Of a stretch of DNA of 37,875 nucleotides, positions 31,163 through 37,875 are shown one piece after another. A program made the position numbers and the translations under genes. Source of the stretch: Armatimonadota bacterium (GTDB taxonomy: Bacteria > Armatimonadota > Armatimonadia > Armatimonadales > Capsulimonadaceae); the NCBI GenBank assembly GCA_019239955.1, contig JAFAZD010000036.1:1-37875 (forward strand), in the 5' to 3' direction. Each line of letters starts with the position of its first letter. Within the stretch, counting starts at the first letter, position 1. Under the pieces are notes generated by a model. The model searched no databases. It saw only the letters and a program-made list of their open reading frames with translations, and was not told the DNA's origin.

Positions 31163-32482
31163 ATGCGCCTGACCTATCGCCTCGCCGTCCTCGTCGCCTT
31201 GGGGGCCGTGCCGCTGCTGTTCGTCCACTTCGCCCCCTGGCTGCTCACCGCCGTCCTGCTGTATAACGTCCTGCTGGCGGCGCTGGCCGTCGCCGACTTC
31301 CTCGCCGCACCCGTGCCGGAGCGCGCGCTGACGGTGGACCGCTACGTGGACGACAAGCTCTCGCTCGGCGCGGCCAATCCCGTCGCCGTGGAGGTGCGCA
31401 ACAGTTCCGGCCTGCCTCTCAAAGTCACCTTCCGAGATGACCCGCCGTACCAGTTCGCCCTGGACGGCCCGGCCCAGCAGACCCTGACGCTCCCGCCGGA
31501 CAACCGCCCCGAACGCTTTTCGTATCACATCACCCCGCCCGCTAAGGGCGACTTCCTGTTCGGAGACATCTACGTCCAGTATCCGGGCCGGCTCGGCCTC
31601 GTCGCCCGCCTGGGGCGCCTCCCCGCCCGCCGCCCCGTCAAGGTCTATCCGAACCTGCTCGAGACCGAGAAGTACGAACTGCTCGCCCGCCGGGGCCGCC
31701 TACAGCAATTGGGCATCCGCGCCGCCCGGATTAGAGGCGGCGGCTCCGTGTTCGAGTCCCTGCGCGAGTACGTCCCCGGCGACGAGTACAAAAAAATAGA
31801 CTGGAACGCCACCGCGCGCCGGGGCAAGCTCATCACCCGCCAGTATGAGGCCGAGCGCAGCCAGAACATCCTTCTGCTCCTCGACACGGGCCGCACCATG
31901 CTCCAGCCCGTGCAGAAGATGGCGAAGTTGGATTACGTCGTCAACACGGCCCTGATGCTGGCCTACGTCGCCGCCGCCTCAGACGACAAGATCGGCCTGA
32001 TGGCCTTTGACGCCGACGTGCGCGTGTTCCTGCCCCCTGCCAAGGGCAAGGCCCCGGTCTACCAGATCGTCGAGAGCCTCTACAACATGGAGGCCCGCAT
32101 GGTGGAATCCGACTACCGCGACGCCTTCCAGAATCTCGCCACCCGCTGGCGTCGCCGCTCCCTGGTCGTCCTCTTCAGCGACTTAGTGGACCCCGACTCC
32201 TCCGCCCAAATACTGGACGCCGTGCCGATGATCGAAGACCTGCACCGCGTCGTCTGCGTCACCGTCAGCGATCCCCACATCCTCGCCGCCGCCCAAAGCG
32301 TCCCCGACGACGCGGCCCAGGTCTACCAGAAGGCCGTCGCCCAGCAGGTCCTGCAGGAGCGCCGTCAGGCCATCTCCATCCTCAAGCGTCGCGGAGTCTG
32401 GACCATAGACAGCCCCCCCGAAGACCTCAGCGCCGACCTCATCAACCATTATCTGGACCTGAAATCCCGCTCACTGATTTGA
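31163..32482 (+). CDS. DUF58 protein (vWA-like), second copy
   Basis: A 439-residue protein with two N-terminal membrane helices (LAVLVALGAVPLLFVHFAPW and LLTAVLLYNVLLAALAVADF), a beta-rich middle, the DUF58 signature SLREYVPGDEYKKIDWNATARR near residue 200 and a vWA-like C-terminal domain (NILLLLDTGRTM near 235, LVVLFSDLVDPDS near 335) that keeps the first Asp of a MIDAS-like site. It differs from the copy at 10535, being longer and better conserved in the vWA part, and no MoxR gene is beside it. A MoxR elsewhere may serve it. Promoter and start agree on the ATG at 31163. Confidence 0.92.
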   Translation: MRLTYRLAVLVALGAVPLLFVHFAPWLLTAVLLYNVLLAALAVADFLAAPVPERALTVDRYVDDKLSLGAANPVAVEVRNSSGLPLKVTFRDDPPYQFALDGPAQQTLTLPPDNRPERFSYHITPPAKGDFLFGDIYVQYPGRLGLVARLGRLPARRPVKVYPNLLETEKYELLARRGRLQQLGIRAARIRGGGSVFESLREYVPGDEYKKIDWNATARRGKLITRQYEAERSQNILLLLDTGRTMLQPVQKMAKLDYVVNTALMLAYVAAASDDKIGLMAFDADVRVFLPPAKGKAPVYQIVESLYNMEARMVESDYRDAFQNLATRWRRRSLVVLFSDLVDPDSSAQILDAVPMIEDLHRVVCVTVSDPHILAAAQSVPDDAAQVYQKAVAQQVLQERRQAISILKRRGVWTIDSPPEDLSADLINHYLDLKSRSLI

Positions 32483-32494
32483 AGGGAGATACGC

Positions 32495-32578
32495 ATGGAT
32501 AAGTTGAGCATCAGCTACAGTAGTCCAGGCTTCCTCTGTCCAGGCTTCCTCGGCATGATCCGGCGCAGGCGCGGGTAG
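32495..32578 (+). CDS. Possible 27-residue peptide after DUF58
   Basis: A short frame starting 12 nt after the DUF58 stop with AGGGAGA 5 nt before the ATG. It encodes MDKLSISYSS then SPGFLCPGFLG and a basic end (MIRRRRG). The two GFL units are a direct DNA repeat (14 nt, period 15) at 32523-32536 and 32538-32551. The ribosome site is good, but the peptide matches nothing known; it may be the start of a lost gene. Confidence 0.3.
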   Translation: MDKLSISYSSPGFLCPGFLGMIRRRRG

Positions 32579-32595
32579 AATGCAATCGGCGCAGT

Positions 32596-32630
32596 CACAA
32601 AGTCTTCCGTCCACGAGGGTGGACTTTGTG
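32596..32630 (+). other. Bulged inverted repeat between the DUF58 and OsmC genes
   Basis: CACAAAGTC (32596-32604) and CCAC (32611-32614) pair with GTGGACTTTGTG (32619-32630) across a short unpaired bulge. CTTTC follows. It could be a weak terminator; the T-run is poor. Confidence 0.35.
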
Positions 32631-32692
32631 CTTTCAAAGCCGCAAAGTCATTCGCCAGGCTTTCTACCGCCATAACCAGAGGAGTTTTTCCA

Positions 32693-33115
32693 ATGACACG
32701 AACCGCAGACGCCGAATGGAACGGCGACCTCAAATCCGGCCACGGCACGATGAAGACGGGCAGTGGGGCCCTGAACGGCCCCTACTCGTTCCAGTCCCGC
32801 ATGGAGAACGGCGCGGGGACCAACCCCGAGGAACTCATCGGCGCGGCCCACGCCGGCTGCTTCTCCATGGCCCTGGCCTTCGCGCTGGCCTCCGCCGGAC
32901 ACCCGGCTGCCCGCGTCCACACCACCGCCAGGGTGAATTTCGGCCCGTCCGGCGGCGGCTTCGCCATCAGCGGCATTGATCTGGTCACCGAGGCCGAAGT
33001 GCCGGGGCTGGACGAGGCCGAGTTCCAGAAGCAGGCCGAGGATGCCAAAAAGAACTGCCCCGTCTCCAAGGCCCTGGCCGCCACGCCCATCACCCTGACG
33101 GCGAAGTTGCTGTAA
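32693..33115 (+). CDS. OsmC-family peroxiredoxin-like protein
   Basis: A 140-residue OsmC protein of the organic hydroperoxide-reducing family. The peroxidatic Cys is in [15 protein letters not shown] near residue 56 and the second Cys in [15 protein letters not shown] near 122, at the expected spacing. The N-terminus [17 protein letters not shown] is typical. It would reduce fatty acid or organic peroxides in the cytoplasm. AGAGGAG lies 8 nt before the ATG. It is followed after 62 nt by an aldo/keto reductase, consistent with a small redox operon. Confidence 0.92.
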   Translation: MTRTADAEWNGDLKSGHGTMKTGSGALNGPYSFQSRMENGAGTNPEELIGAAHAGCFSMALAFALASAGHPAARVHTTARVNFGPSGGGFAISGIDLVTEAEVPGLDEAEFQKQAEDAKKNCPVSKALAATPITLTAKLL

Positions 33116-33130
33116 CCCGTGTGATTGCCC

Positions 33131-33161
33131 TCCGGCTCCCCCAGAATTGGGGGCCGGGGGG
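33131..33161. repeat. Palindromic repeat, family A, in the leader of the aldo/keto reductase gene
   Basis: TCCGGCT followed by CCCCCAGAATTGGGGG and a G-run. The core is a 6-bp stem with GAAT loop. It is nearly identical to the copies at 34624 and 35040. It ends 16 nt before the ATG at 33178, so it can fold next to the ribosome site. Confidence 0.85.
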
Positions 33162-33177
33162 CGATCTGGAGTCTTTC

Positions 33178-34167
<990 letters not shown>

Positions 34168-34189
34168 CGAAGCAAGGGGATGGGCTGAC

Positions 34190-35374
34190 ATGGACTTTCT
34201 GGAACGCTTCAACAGCAAATTCGGCAAGTGGTACGAGGGCCTGTTTGGCGGCGACGCGGGCGAGCTGCGGCCCAAGGACGTGCTGCGAAAGATCACGGCG
34301 GCGATGGAGGACCACCGCAAGGAGGGCTTCGACAACAAAATCTACGTGCCGAACAAGTACGTGCTGGAACTGGCCGTGGACGACCCCGAGGAGCGCGACT
34401 ACCTGCTCTCGTTCCTGGACGAAGAGGAGCTGACCAGCGTTCTGAAGCGGTTCATGGCGCAGAATCACTATCACACGCGCGGCCCGCTGGACTTCACCAT
34501 CGCCGAGCTCCCCGAAGCCGAGCGCGGCCCCGGCCGCGAGAAGCTGCGCGTCAAGGTGCGCTTTGAGAAGGGCGAACAGGCCGTAGGGGCGCAGCATGCT
34601 GCGCCCCTACAAAATGCCATGCCTCCGGCTCCCCCAGCATTGGGGGCAGGGGGGGCCGAAGACCTGCCTACCATCGCGGACATGGATTTGGACGAGGAGG
34701 AGCCGGGCACCATCCCCGCCATCGCCTGGGCCGCCCTCGCCGTCACCGCCCCTGATGGACGCAAGAGCCACCTGAGCCTGACCCGCCCGACCCTCGCCAT
34801 CGGCCGCTCCCGCAACGCCGGCAATGACCTGGTGCTGGACAGCGACGGCATGGTCTCCAAGACGCACGCCCGCATCGAGCGCGAGCGCGACGGCCGCTTC
34901 ACCCTCTACGACCTGAACAGCACCAACGGCGTCAAGGTCAACGGCGCGCGGGTCGAGGGCAATCGCGTCCTGCGCGACGGCGACGAGATCACCATCGGCG
35001 GGACCAAGCTGACGTTCCAGCAGGCCGGCGACACATCCTTTCCGGCTCCCCCAGAATTGGGGGCGGGGGGGGCCATCCCCCGCCGCGCCCGCCTGACCAC
35101 GTCGGACGGCCAGGAGCACGTCCTCGCCTCCGAGACCCTCATCGGCCGCGCCGTCACCTGCGACATCGTGCTCGGCGACCCCGGCGTCGCCACCAAGCAC
35201 GCCCGCATCGTCGCCCCCGACTCCGGCACCTACTACCTGGAGGCCCTGGCCGACGCGCAGGAGACCCGGCTGAACGGCCGCCCCGTCCCGCCGGGCCGCC
35301 GCACCCTGCTGGCCGACGGCGATGAGCTGGCCTTCGGAACGGCCACCCTGCGCTTTATCGGAGGCACGCGATGA
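34190..35374 (+). CDS. DUF3662-FHA-FHA protein (FhaA-like) with palindromic insertions
   Basis: A 394-residue protein. Residues 1-125 are the DUF3662/FhaA N-terminal domain (DFLERFNSKFGKWYEGLFGG). A Pro/Ala linker (about 132-165) follows. FHA 1 spans about 182-283 (IGRSRNAGNDLVL, VSKTHARIER, DLNSTNGVKVNG), with all phosphothreonine-binding residues. A second linker (283-300) leads to FHA 2, about 300-392 (LIGRAVTCDIVL, TKHARIV), in which the STNG motif is altered (ETRLNGR), so binding may be weaker. Both linkers are encoded by palindromic repeats (34583-34655 and 35040-35070) and read as PAPPALGAGGA and [11 protein letters not shown]. In actinobacteria FhaA acts in cell-wall control by Ser/Thr kinases. 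It starts 22 nt after the aldo/keto reductase. Confidence 0.92.
   Translation: MDFLERFNSKFGKWYEGLFGGDAGELRPKDVLRKITAAMEDHRKEGFDNKIYVPNKYVLELAVDDPEERDYLLSFLDEEELTSVLKRFMAQNHYHTRGPLDFTIAELPEAERGPGREKLRVKVRFEKGEQAVGAQHAAPLQNAMPPAPPALGAGGAEDLPTIADMDLDEEEPGTIPAIAWAALAVTAPDGRKSHLSLTRPTLAIGRSRNAGNDLVLDSDGMVSKTHARIERERDGRFTLYDLNSTNGVKVNGARVEGNRVLRDGDEITIGGTKLTFQQAGDTSFPAPPELGAGGAIPRRARLTTSDGQEHVLASETLIGRAVTCDIVLGDPGVATKHARIVAPDSGTYYLEALADAQETRLNGRPVPPGRRTLLADGDELAFGTATLRFIGGTR
34583..34610. repeat. Perfect 28-nt palindrome, family B, inside the FHA gene
   Basis: GTAGGGGCGCAGCA followed directly by its exact reverse complement, inside the coding sequence of linker 1 (translated as VGAQHAAPLQ). A close relative lies at 7114-7141 between rpsT and holA. 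It is in frame and does not disturb the FHA domains. Confidence 0.9.
34624..34655. repeat. Palindromic repeat, family A, inside the FHA gene (linker 1)
   Basis: TCCGGCTCCCCCAGCATTGG then a G-run; one base differs from the family core (GCAT for GAAT in the loop). It starts 13 nt after the family B palindrome and encodes PAPPALGAGGA. Confidence 0.85.
35040..35070. repeat. Palindromic repeat, family A, inside the FHA gene (linker 2)
   Basis: TCCGGCTCCCCCAGAATTGG then a G-run; the same core as at 33131. It encodes [11 protein letters not shown] exactly between the two FHA domains. Confidence 0.87.
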
Positions 35375-35469
35375 CCCTGCTCCTGAGCCTGCTGCACTAC
35401 GCCTTCCTCGCCCTGCTGCTCCTGCTCCTCCTCTACACCCTCGGCCTCATCCGCCGTCATCTGGACTGA
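35371..35469 (+). CDS. 32-residue membrane peptide, possibly a truncated FhaB-type protein
   Basis: Read from the ATG at 35371, which overlaps the FHA stop by 4 nt (ATGA) and so is likely translated by coupling. The peptide is one hydrophobic helix (LLHYAFLALLLLLLLYTL) ending in GLIRRHLD, positive-inside. FhaB-type proteins in other bacteria follow FhaA, have exactly such an N-terminal membrane helix and then a cytoplasmic FHA domain; no FHA domain follows here in any frame. It may be a relic or a small regulatory membrane protein. Confidence 0.5.
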   Translation: MTLLLSLLHYAFLALLLLLLLYTLGLIRRHLD

Positions 35470-35540
35470 TGCTGGCGCAATGTCTGTTCGGGACGACGCA
35501 TCTGCCCCTGGACTCGCGCCGCAGTCTCGCCGGACAGCTT

Positions 35541-35581
35541 GAAAGAACAGCGGCCCGCCTTCCTGTCGGAAGGCGGGCCGC
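35541..35581 (-). terminator. Long hairpin after the small alpha/beta gene
   Basis: A 14-bp perfect stem (GCGGCCCGCCTTCC at 35550-35563, complement at 35568-35581) with a 4-nt loop; on the minus strand TGTTCTTTC follows. It begins 16 nt after the stop of the gene at 35597. Confidence 0.65.
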
Positions 35582-35596
35582 ATCCTCATGCCTTGG

Positions 35597-35908
35597 CTAC
35601 CCATATTTCTGGACGGCTTGCTCGATGCCAGGCATGGCTTTCTGCAGGTCCTCAATCGTCATTGCTGGGGTAAGCTCAACATGCGCATTGAATGCCAGGA
35701 ATGCCGGCTCGGCCACCGCCGGGATTTGAGACGGGTCCTGCATGTCGAAAAAGATGAGACCGGTCCGCTGACCGTCTATTGCGACAAAGTAGGCCGCCTC
35801 GGGTTTCAAGTCCTGGAGCATGGCGCCAATCACTTTCGGCAGGGTCCCCGCCCTGATTGTCTCGTTGGCCGCCTCGACAGGCATGGAGATCTTCAGTAAG
35901 AACCGCAT
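35597..35908 (-). CDS. Small alpha/beta-barrel-like protein of unknown function
   Basis: A 103-residue protein from the ATG at 35908, with GGAAGGAGG 7 nt upstream. The order of beta and alpha segments (RFLLKISMPVEAANETIRAG, AAYFVAIDGQRTGLIFFDMQ, AFLAFNAHVELTPAMTIEDL) is that of a ferredoxin-like dimeric alpha+beta barrel. Homologues seen in many genomes are annotated only as hypothetical proteins (sometimes with unsupported enzyme names). It has its own perfect promoter and a hairpin terminator, so it is a stand-alone unit divergent from uvrC. Confidence 0.8.
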   Translation of the reverse strand: MRFLLKISMPVEAANETIRAGTLPKVIGAMLQDLKPEAAYFVAIDGQRTGLIFFDMQDPSQIPAVAEPAFLAFNAHVELTPAMTIEDLQKAMPGIEQAVQKYG

Positions 35909-36015
35909 ACGGAACCTCCTTCCACAGTAAAACACAAGCAGTGATGGTAGCGGACGGGTGGAATGCAGCGTGATGGAGCCGGAGGGAGCGTGGCTGTATC
36001 CACCGTGCTGATCCT

Positions 36016-36044
36016 ATTATAGTGGATGGGCACTGGTCTGTCAA
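36016..36044 (-). promoter_or_regulatory. Consensus promoter of the small alpha/beta gene
   Basis: On the minus strand a perfect TTGACA (36044-36039), 17-nt spacer, and perfect TATAAT (36021-36016). The leader is about 100 nt to the ATG at 35908. Confidence 0.85.
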
Positions 36045-36087
36045 GAGCGCCCCCTGACCCCGATGAAAGCTGGGATAACCCGCCGGG

Positions 36088-36093
36088 TATAAT
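36088..36093 (+). promoter_or_regulatory. -10 box of uvrC, near-leaderless layout
   Basis: TATAAT within GGGTATAAT, with the uvrC ATG only 9 nt after its end, so the transcript would have about 3 nt of leader. No -35 box fits at 16-18 nt. Confidence 0.5.
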
Positions 36094-36102
36094 AACCCCG
36101 CC

Positions 36103-37875
36103 ATGTCCGCCAAAAACCCCACTCTGGACGAAAAACTCGCCAACCTGCCCGCTAGCCCCGGCTGCTACCTCTTCAAAGACGACAAGGGCGAGATCATCTA
36201 CGTCGGCAAGGCCGTCAACCTCAAAAACCGCGTCCGCTCCTACTTCCAGAAGAGCGCCCAGCACACGCCGAAGACCCGAAAACTCATGTCCCGCGTCCGC
36301 AACGGCGGCGACCTGGACTGGATCGTGCTCGGCAGCGAACTCGAAGCCCTGCTGACCGAGTGTAACCTGATTAAGCAGCACCAGCCGCACTACAACGTCC
36401 GCCTGCGCGACGACAAGCACTACCCGTACCTGCTGCTCACCGTCACCGAGCCGTTCCCCCGCCTGCTGGTGACGCGCCGGGTCAAGCAGGACGGCAACAA
36501 GTATTTCGGCCCCTTCACCAACTCCCGCGCCGTCTGGGACAGTCTGCGGCTCATCTATCGCCTGTTCCCGCTCGTCACCTGCCGCAAGCGCTGGGACAAC
36601 ACGCCCCAGCAGCGCCCCTGTCTGTACCACCACATGGGCCGCTGCCCCCACGCCCCCTGCGCCGGCCTCGCCGACCAGGCCGAGTACCGCCGCATGGTGG
36701 ACGACGTCGCCCTCTTCTTAGATGGCAAGCAGGAAAAATTGGTCAAGCAGCTGCGCCTGGAGATGGATCGGGCCGCCGAGGACCTGCAATTTGAAAAGGC
36801 CGCCCGCCTGCGCGATCAAATTCAGGCGGTCGAGACCCTGATCGAGCGCCAGAAGGTCGTCTCCACCAACGCCGCCGACCAGGACGTGGTTGCCCTGGTC
36901 CACGAGGACGGCACCAGCGCCGTCCAGATGTTTTTCATCCGCAACGGCAAGCTGATCGGCCAGGAGCACTTCCTGCTGGAAGGCACCGAGGGCGAGGAGG
37001 GCATGGAGGAGGCCACGGCGGAGTTCGTCAAGCAATATTATCAGGAAGCCGCCTATGTCCCCAAGGAGATCATCCTGCCCACCCACGTCGAGGAGAGCGT
37101 CATCATCGAGCAGTGGCTGAAGCAAAAAAAGGGTCAGAAAGGCGCCCTGACCGTCCCGGAGCGCGGCGAAAAGAAACAGCTCTTGGAGATGGCCGCCACG
37201 AACGCCAGGCTGGCCCTGGAACAGATGCGCTCCCACGCCGCCGCCGAGCATGACCGTACCCTCGGCGCGCTGATGGAGCTGCAGGACGCCCTCGGCCTGG
37301 ACTCGCCCCCGGAGCGCATCGAGGCGTTCGACATCTCCACCATTCAGGGGTCGCACTCCGTCGGCGGCATGGTCGTCTTCGTGGACGGCAAGCCCGCCAA
37401 GTCCGAGTACCGCCGCTTCAAGATCAAGCTGCCGACCAACACCGGCGAGCCGAACGACTTCGCCATGATGCGCGAGGTGCTGACCCGCCGCCTCAAAGAA
37501 TTGCAATCCGACAACCCCAAGTTCAACACCCCGCCGGACCTGATGCTGATTGACGGCGGCAAGGGCCAACTCGCCGTCGCCGTCTCGGTCGCCGCCGAGT
37601 TGGGCCTGGAACTGCCGATGATCGGCCTCGCCAAGCAGTTTGAGCTGGTCTTCCGCCCCGGCCAGTCCGACCCATTGGTCCTGCCCAAGAGCTCCCAGGC
37701 CCTCTTCCTCCTGCAGCGCGTCCGCGACGAGGTGCATCGCTTCGCCATCACCTACCATCGCACCCTGCGCGCCAAGAACGCCACGATGTCTGTGCTGGAC
37801 ACGATCCCTGGCGTTGGCCACACCCGCCGCCGAGAACTCTTGAAGCACTTCGGCTCCGTCGCCAAACTCAGGCAG
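36103..37875 (+). CDS. uvrC: Excinuclease ABC subunit C, 3' end cut by window edge
   Basis: 591 codons of the nucleotide excision repair nuclease that makes both cuts around a lesion in the UvrAB-DNA complex. Residues 14-95 form the GIY-YIG nuclease (GCYLFKDDKGEIIYVGKAVNLKNRVRSYF region; Tyr and Arg present), near 205-240 is the UvrB-binding UVR motif (DRAAEDLQFEKAARLRDQI), and 400-545 is the RNase H-like second nuclease (ERIEAFDISTIQGSHSVG, LMLIDGGKGQL with catalytic Asp). The C-terminal helix-hairpin-helix (IPGVGHTRRRELLKHFGS) is reached but the end lies beyond the window. Divergent from the small alpha/beta gene. Confidence 0.96.
   Translation, partial: MSAKNPTLDEKLANLPASPGCYLFKDDKGEIIYVGKAVNLKNRVRSYFQKSAQHTPKTRKLMSRVRNGGDLDWIVLGSELEALLTECNLIKQHQPHYNVRLRDDKHYPYLLLTVTEPFPRLLVTRRVKQDGNKYFGPFTNSRAVWDSLRLIYRLFPLVTCRKRWDNTPQQRPCLYHHMGRCPHAPCAGLADQAEYRRMVDDVALFLDGKQEKLVKQLRLEMDRAAEDLQFEKAARLRDQIQAVETLIERQKVVSTNAADQDVVALVHEDGTSAVQMFFIRNGKLIGQEHFLLEGTEGEEGMEEATAEFVKQYYQEAAYVPKEIILPTHVEESVIIEQWLKQKKGQKGALTVPERGEKKQLLEMAATNARLALEQMRSHAAAEHDRTLGALMELQDALGLDSPPERIEAFDISTIQGSHSVGGMVVFVDGKPAKSEYRRFKIKLPTNTGEPNDFAMMREVLTRRLKELQSDNPKFNTPPDLMLIDGGKGQLAVAVSVAAELGLELPMIGLAKQFELVFRPGQSDPLVLPKSSQALFLLQRVRDEVHRFAITYHRTLRAKNATMSVLDTIPGVGHTRRRELLKHFGSVAKLRQ

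Noticed and set aside
32515-32748. Minus-strand 77-codon frame between the DUF58 and OsmC genes
   Set aside because: It overlaps the OsmC start and ribosome site, and no ribosome site or known motif supports it.

Overview
This is a GC-rich, gene-dense bacterial chromosome segment with no plasmid, phage or transposase signature. An ABC-type polysaccharide exporter whose ATPase carries a Wzt-like C-terminal domain points to an envelope with exported surface glycans. A free-standing C-terminal half of carB, the pair rpsT/holA, a DUF3662-FHA protein, a DUF4097 protein and MoxR-DUF58-transglutaminase genes fit a deep-branching high-GC lineage such as Armatimonadota or Chloroflexota. That placement is inference only, since no 16S gene is present. 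Promoters repeatedly use a (G/C)GTATAAT-type -10 box, and several genes begin 6-9 nt after it, suggesting leaderless mRNAs.

Region 1 (1-6205, minus strand): a surface polysaccharide operon read from right to left: exporter permease (Wzm-like), exporter ATPase (Wzt-like), zinc-ribbon methyltransferase, GT2, GT1 and a second GT2 cut by the window edge. Several junctions overlap by 1 or 8 nt.

Region 2 (6285-13384): cold-shock protein with a clear terminator, rpsT (plus strand), then a minus-strand operon moxR - DUF58 - TgpA-like transglutaminase - holA, preceded by a HEAT/zinc-finger protein. The stop of the transglutaminase lies inside the start of holA (11-nt overlap).

Region 3 (13471-19080): a MazF/PemK toxin-antitoxin pair behind a consensus promoter, a soluble PRC-barrel/MgtE_N/CBS protein, and then about 3.5 kb of decaying DNA: a WD40 pseudogene broken over three frames, a deletion chimera joining the N-terminus of a PAP2 phosphatase to the C-terminus of a diacylglycerol kinase, an intact YiiX-like papain-fold protein, a zinc-finger-like protein, and a truncated ORF.

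Region 4 (19082-27807): an SDR protein with a damaged catalytic triad, a phytanoyl-CoA dioxygenase-like protein in an apparent operon with a 1325-residue REC-GAF-PAS-PAS-GAF-GAF-PP2C-HATPase regulator, and a convergent carB(C-half) - membrane protein - polysaccharide deacetylase group.

Region 5 (27853-37875): DUF4097 protein, GH26-like hydrolase, glycine-rich RRM protein with a long leader, a second DUF58 gene, OsmC protein, aldo/keto reductase, an FHA protein, a 32-residue membrane peptide, a small alpha/beta protein and the first 591 codons of uvrC.

The most unusual signal is the set of short palindromic repeats, two families with five copies. Three copies lie inside the FHA gene, in frame and exactly in its inter-domain linkers, and one copy forms the 5' leader of the preceding aldo/keto reductase. 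They look like small mobile or spreading palindromes that tolerate insertion into protein-coding linkers.
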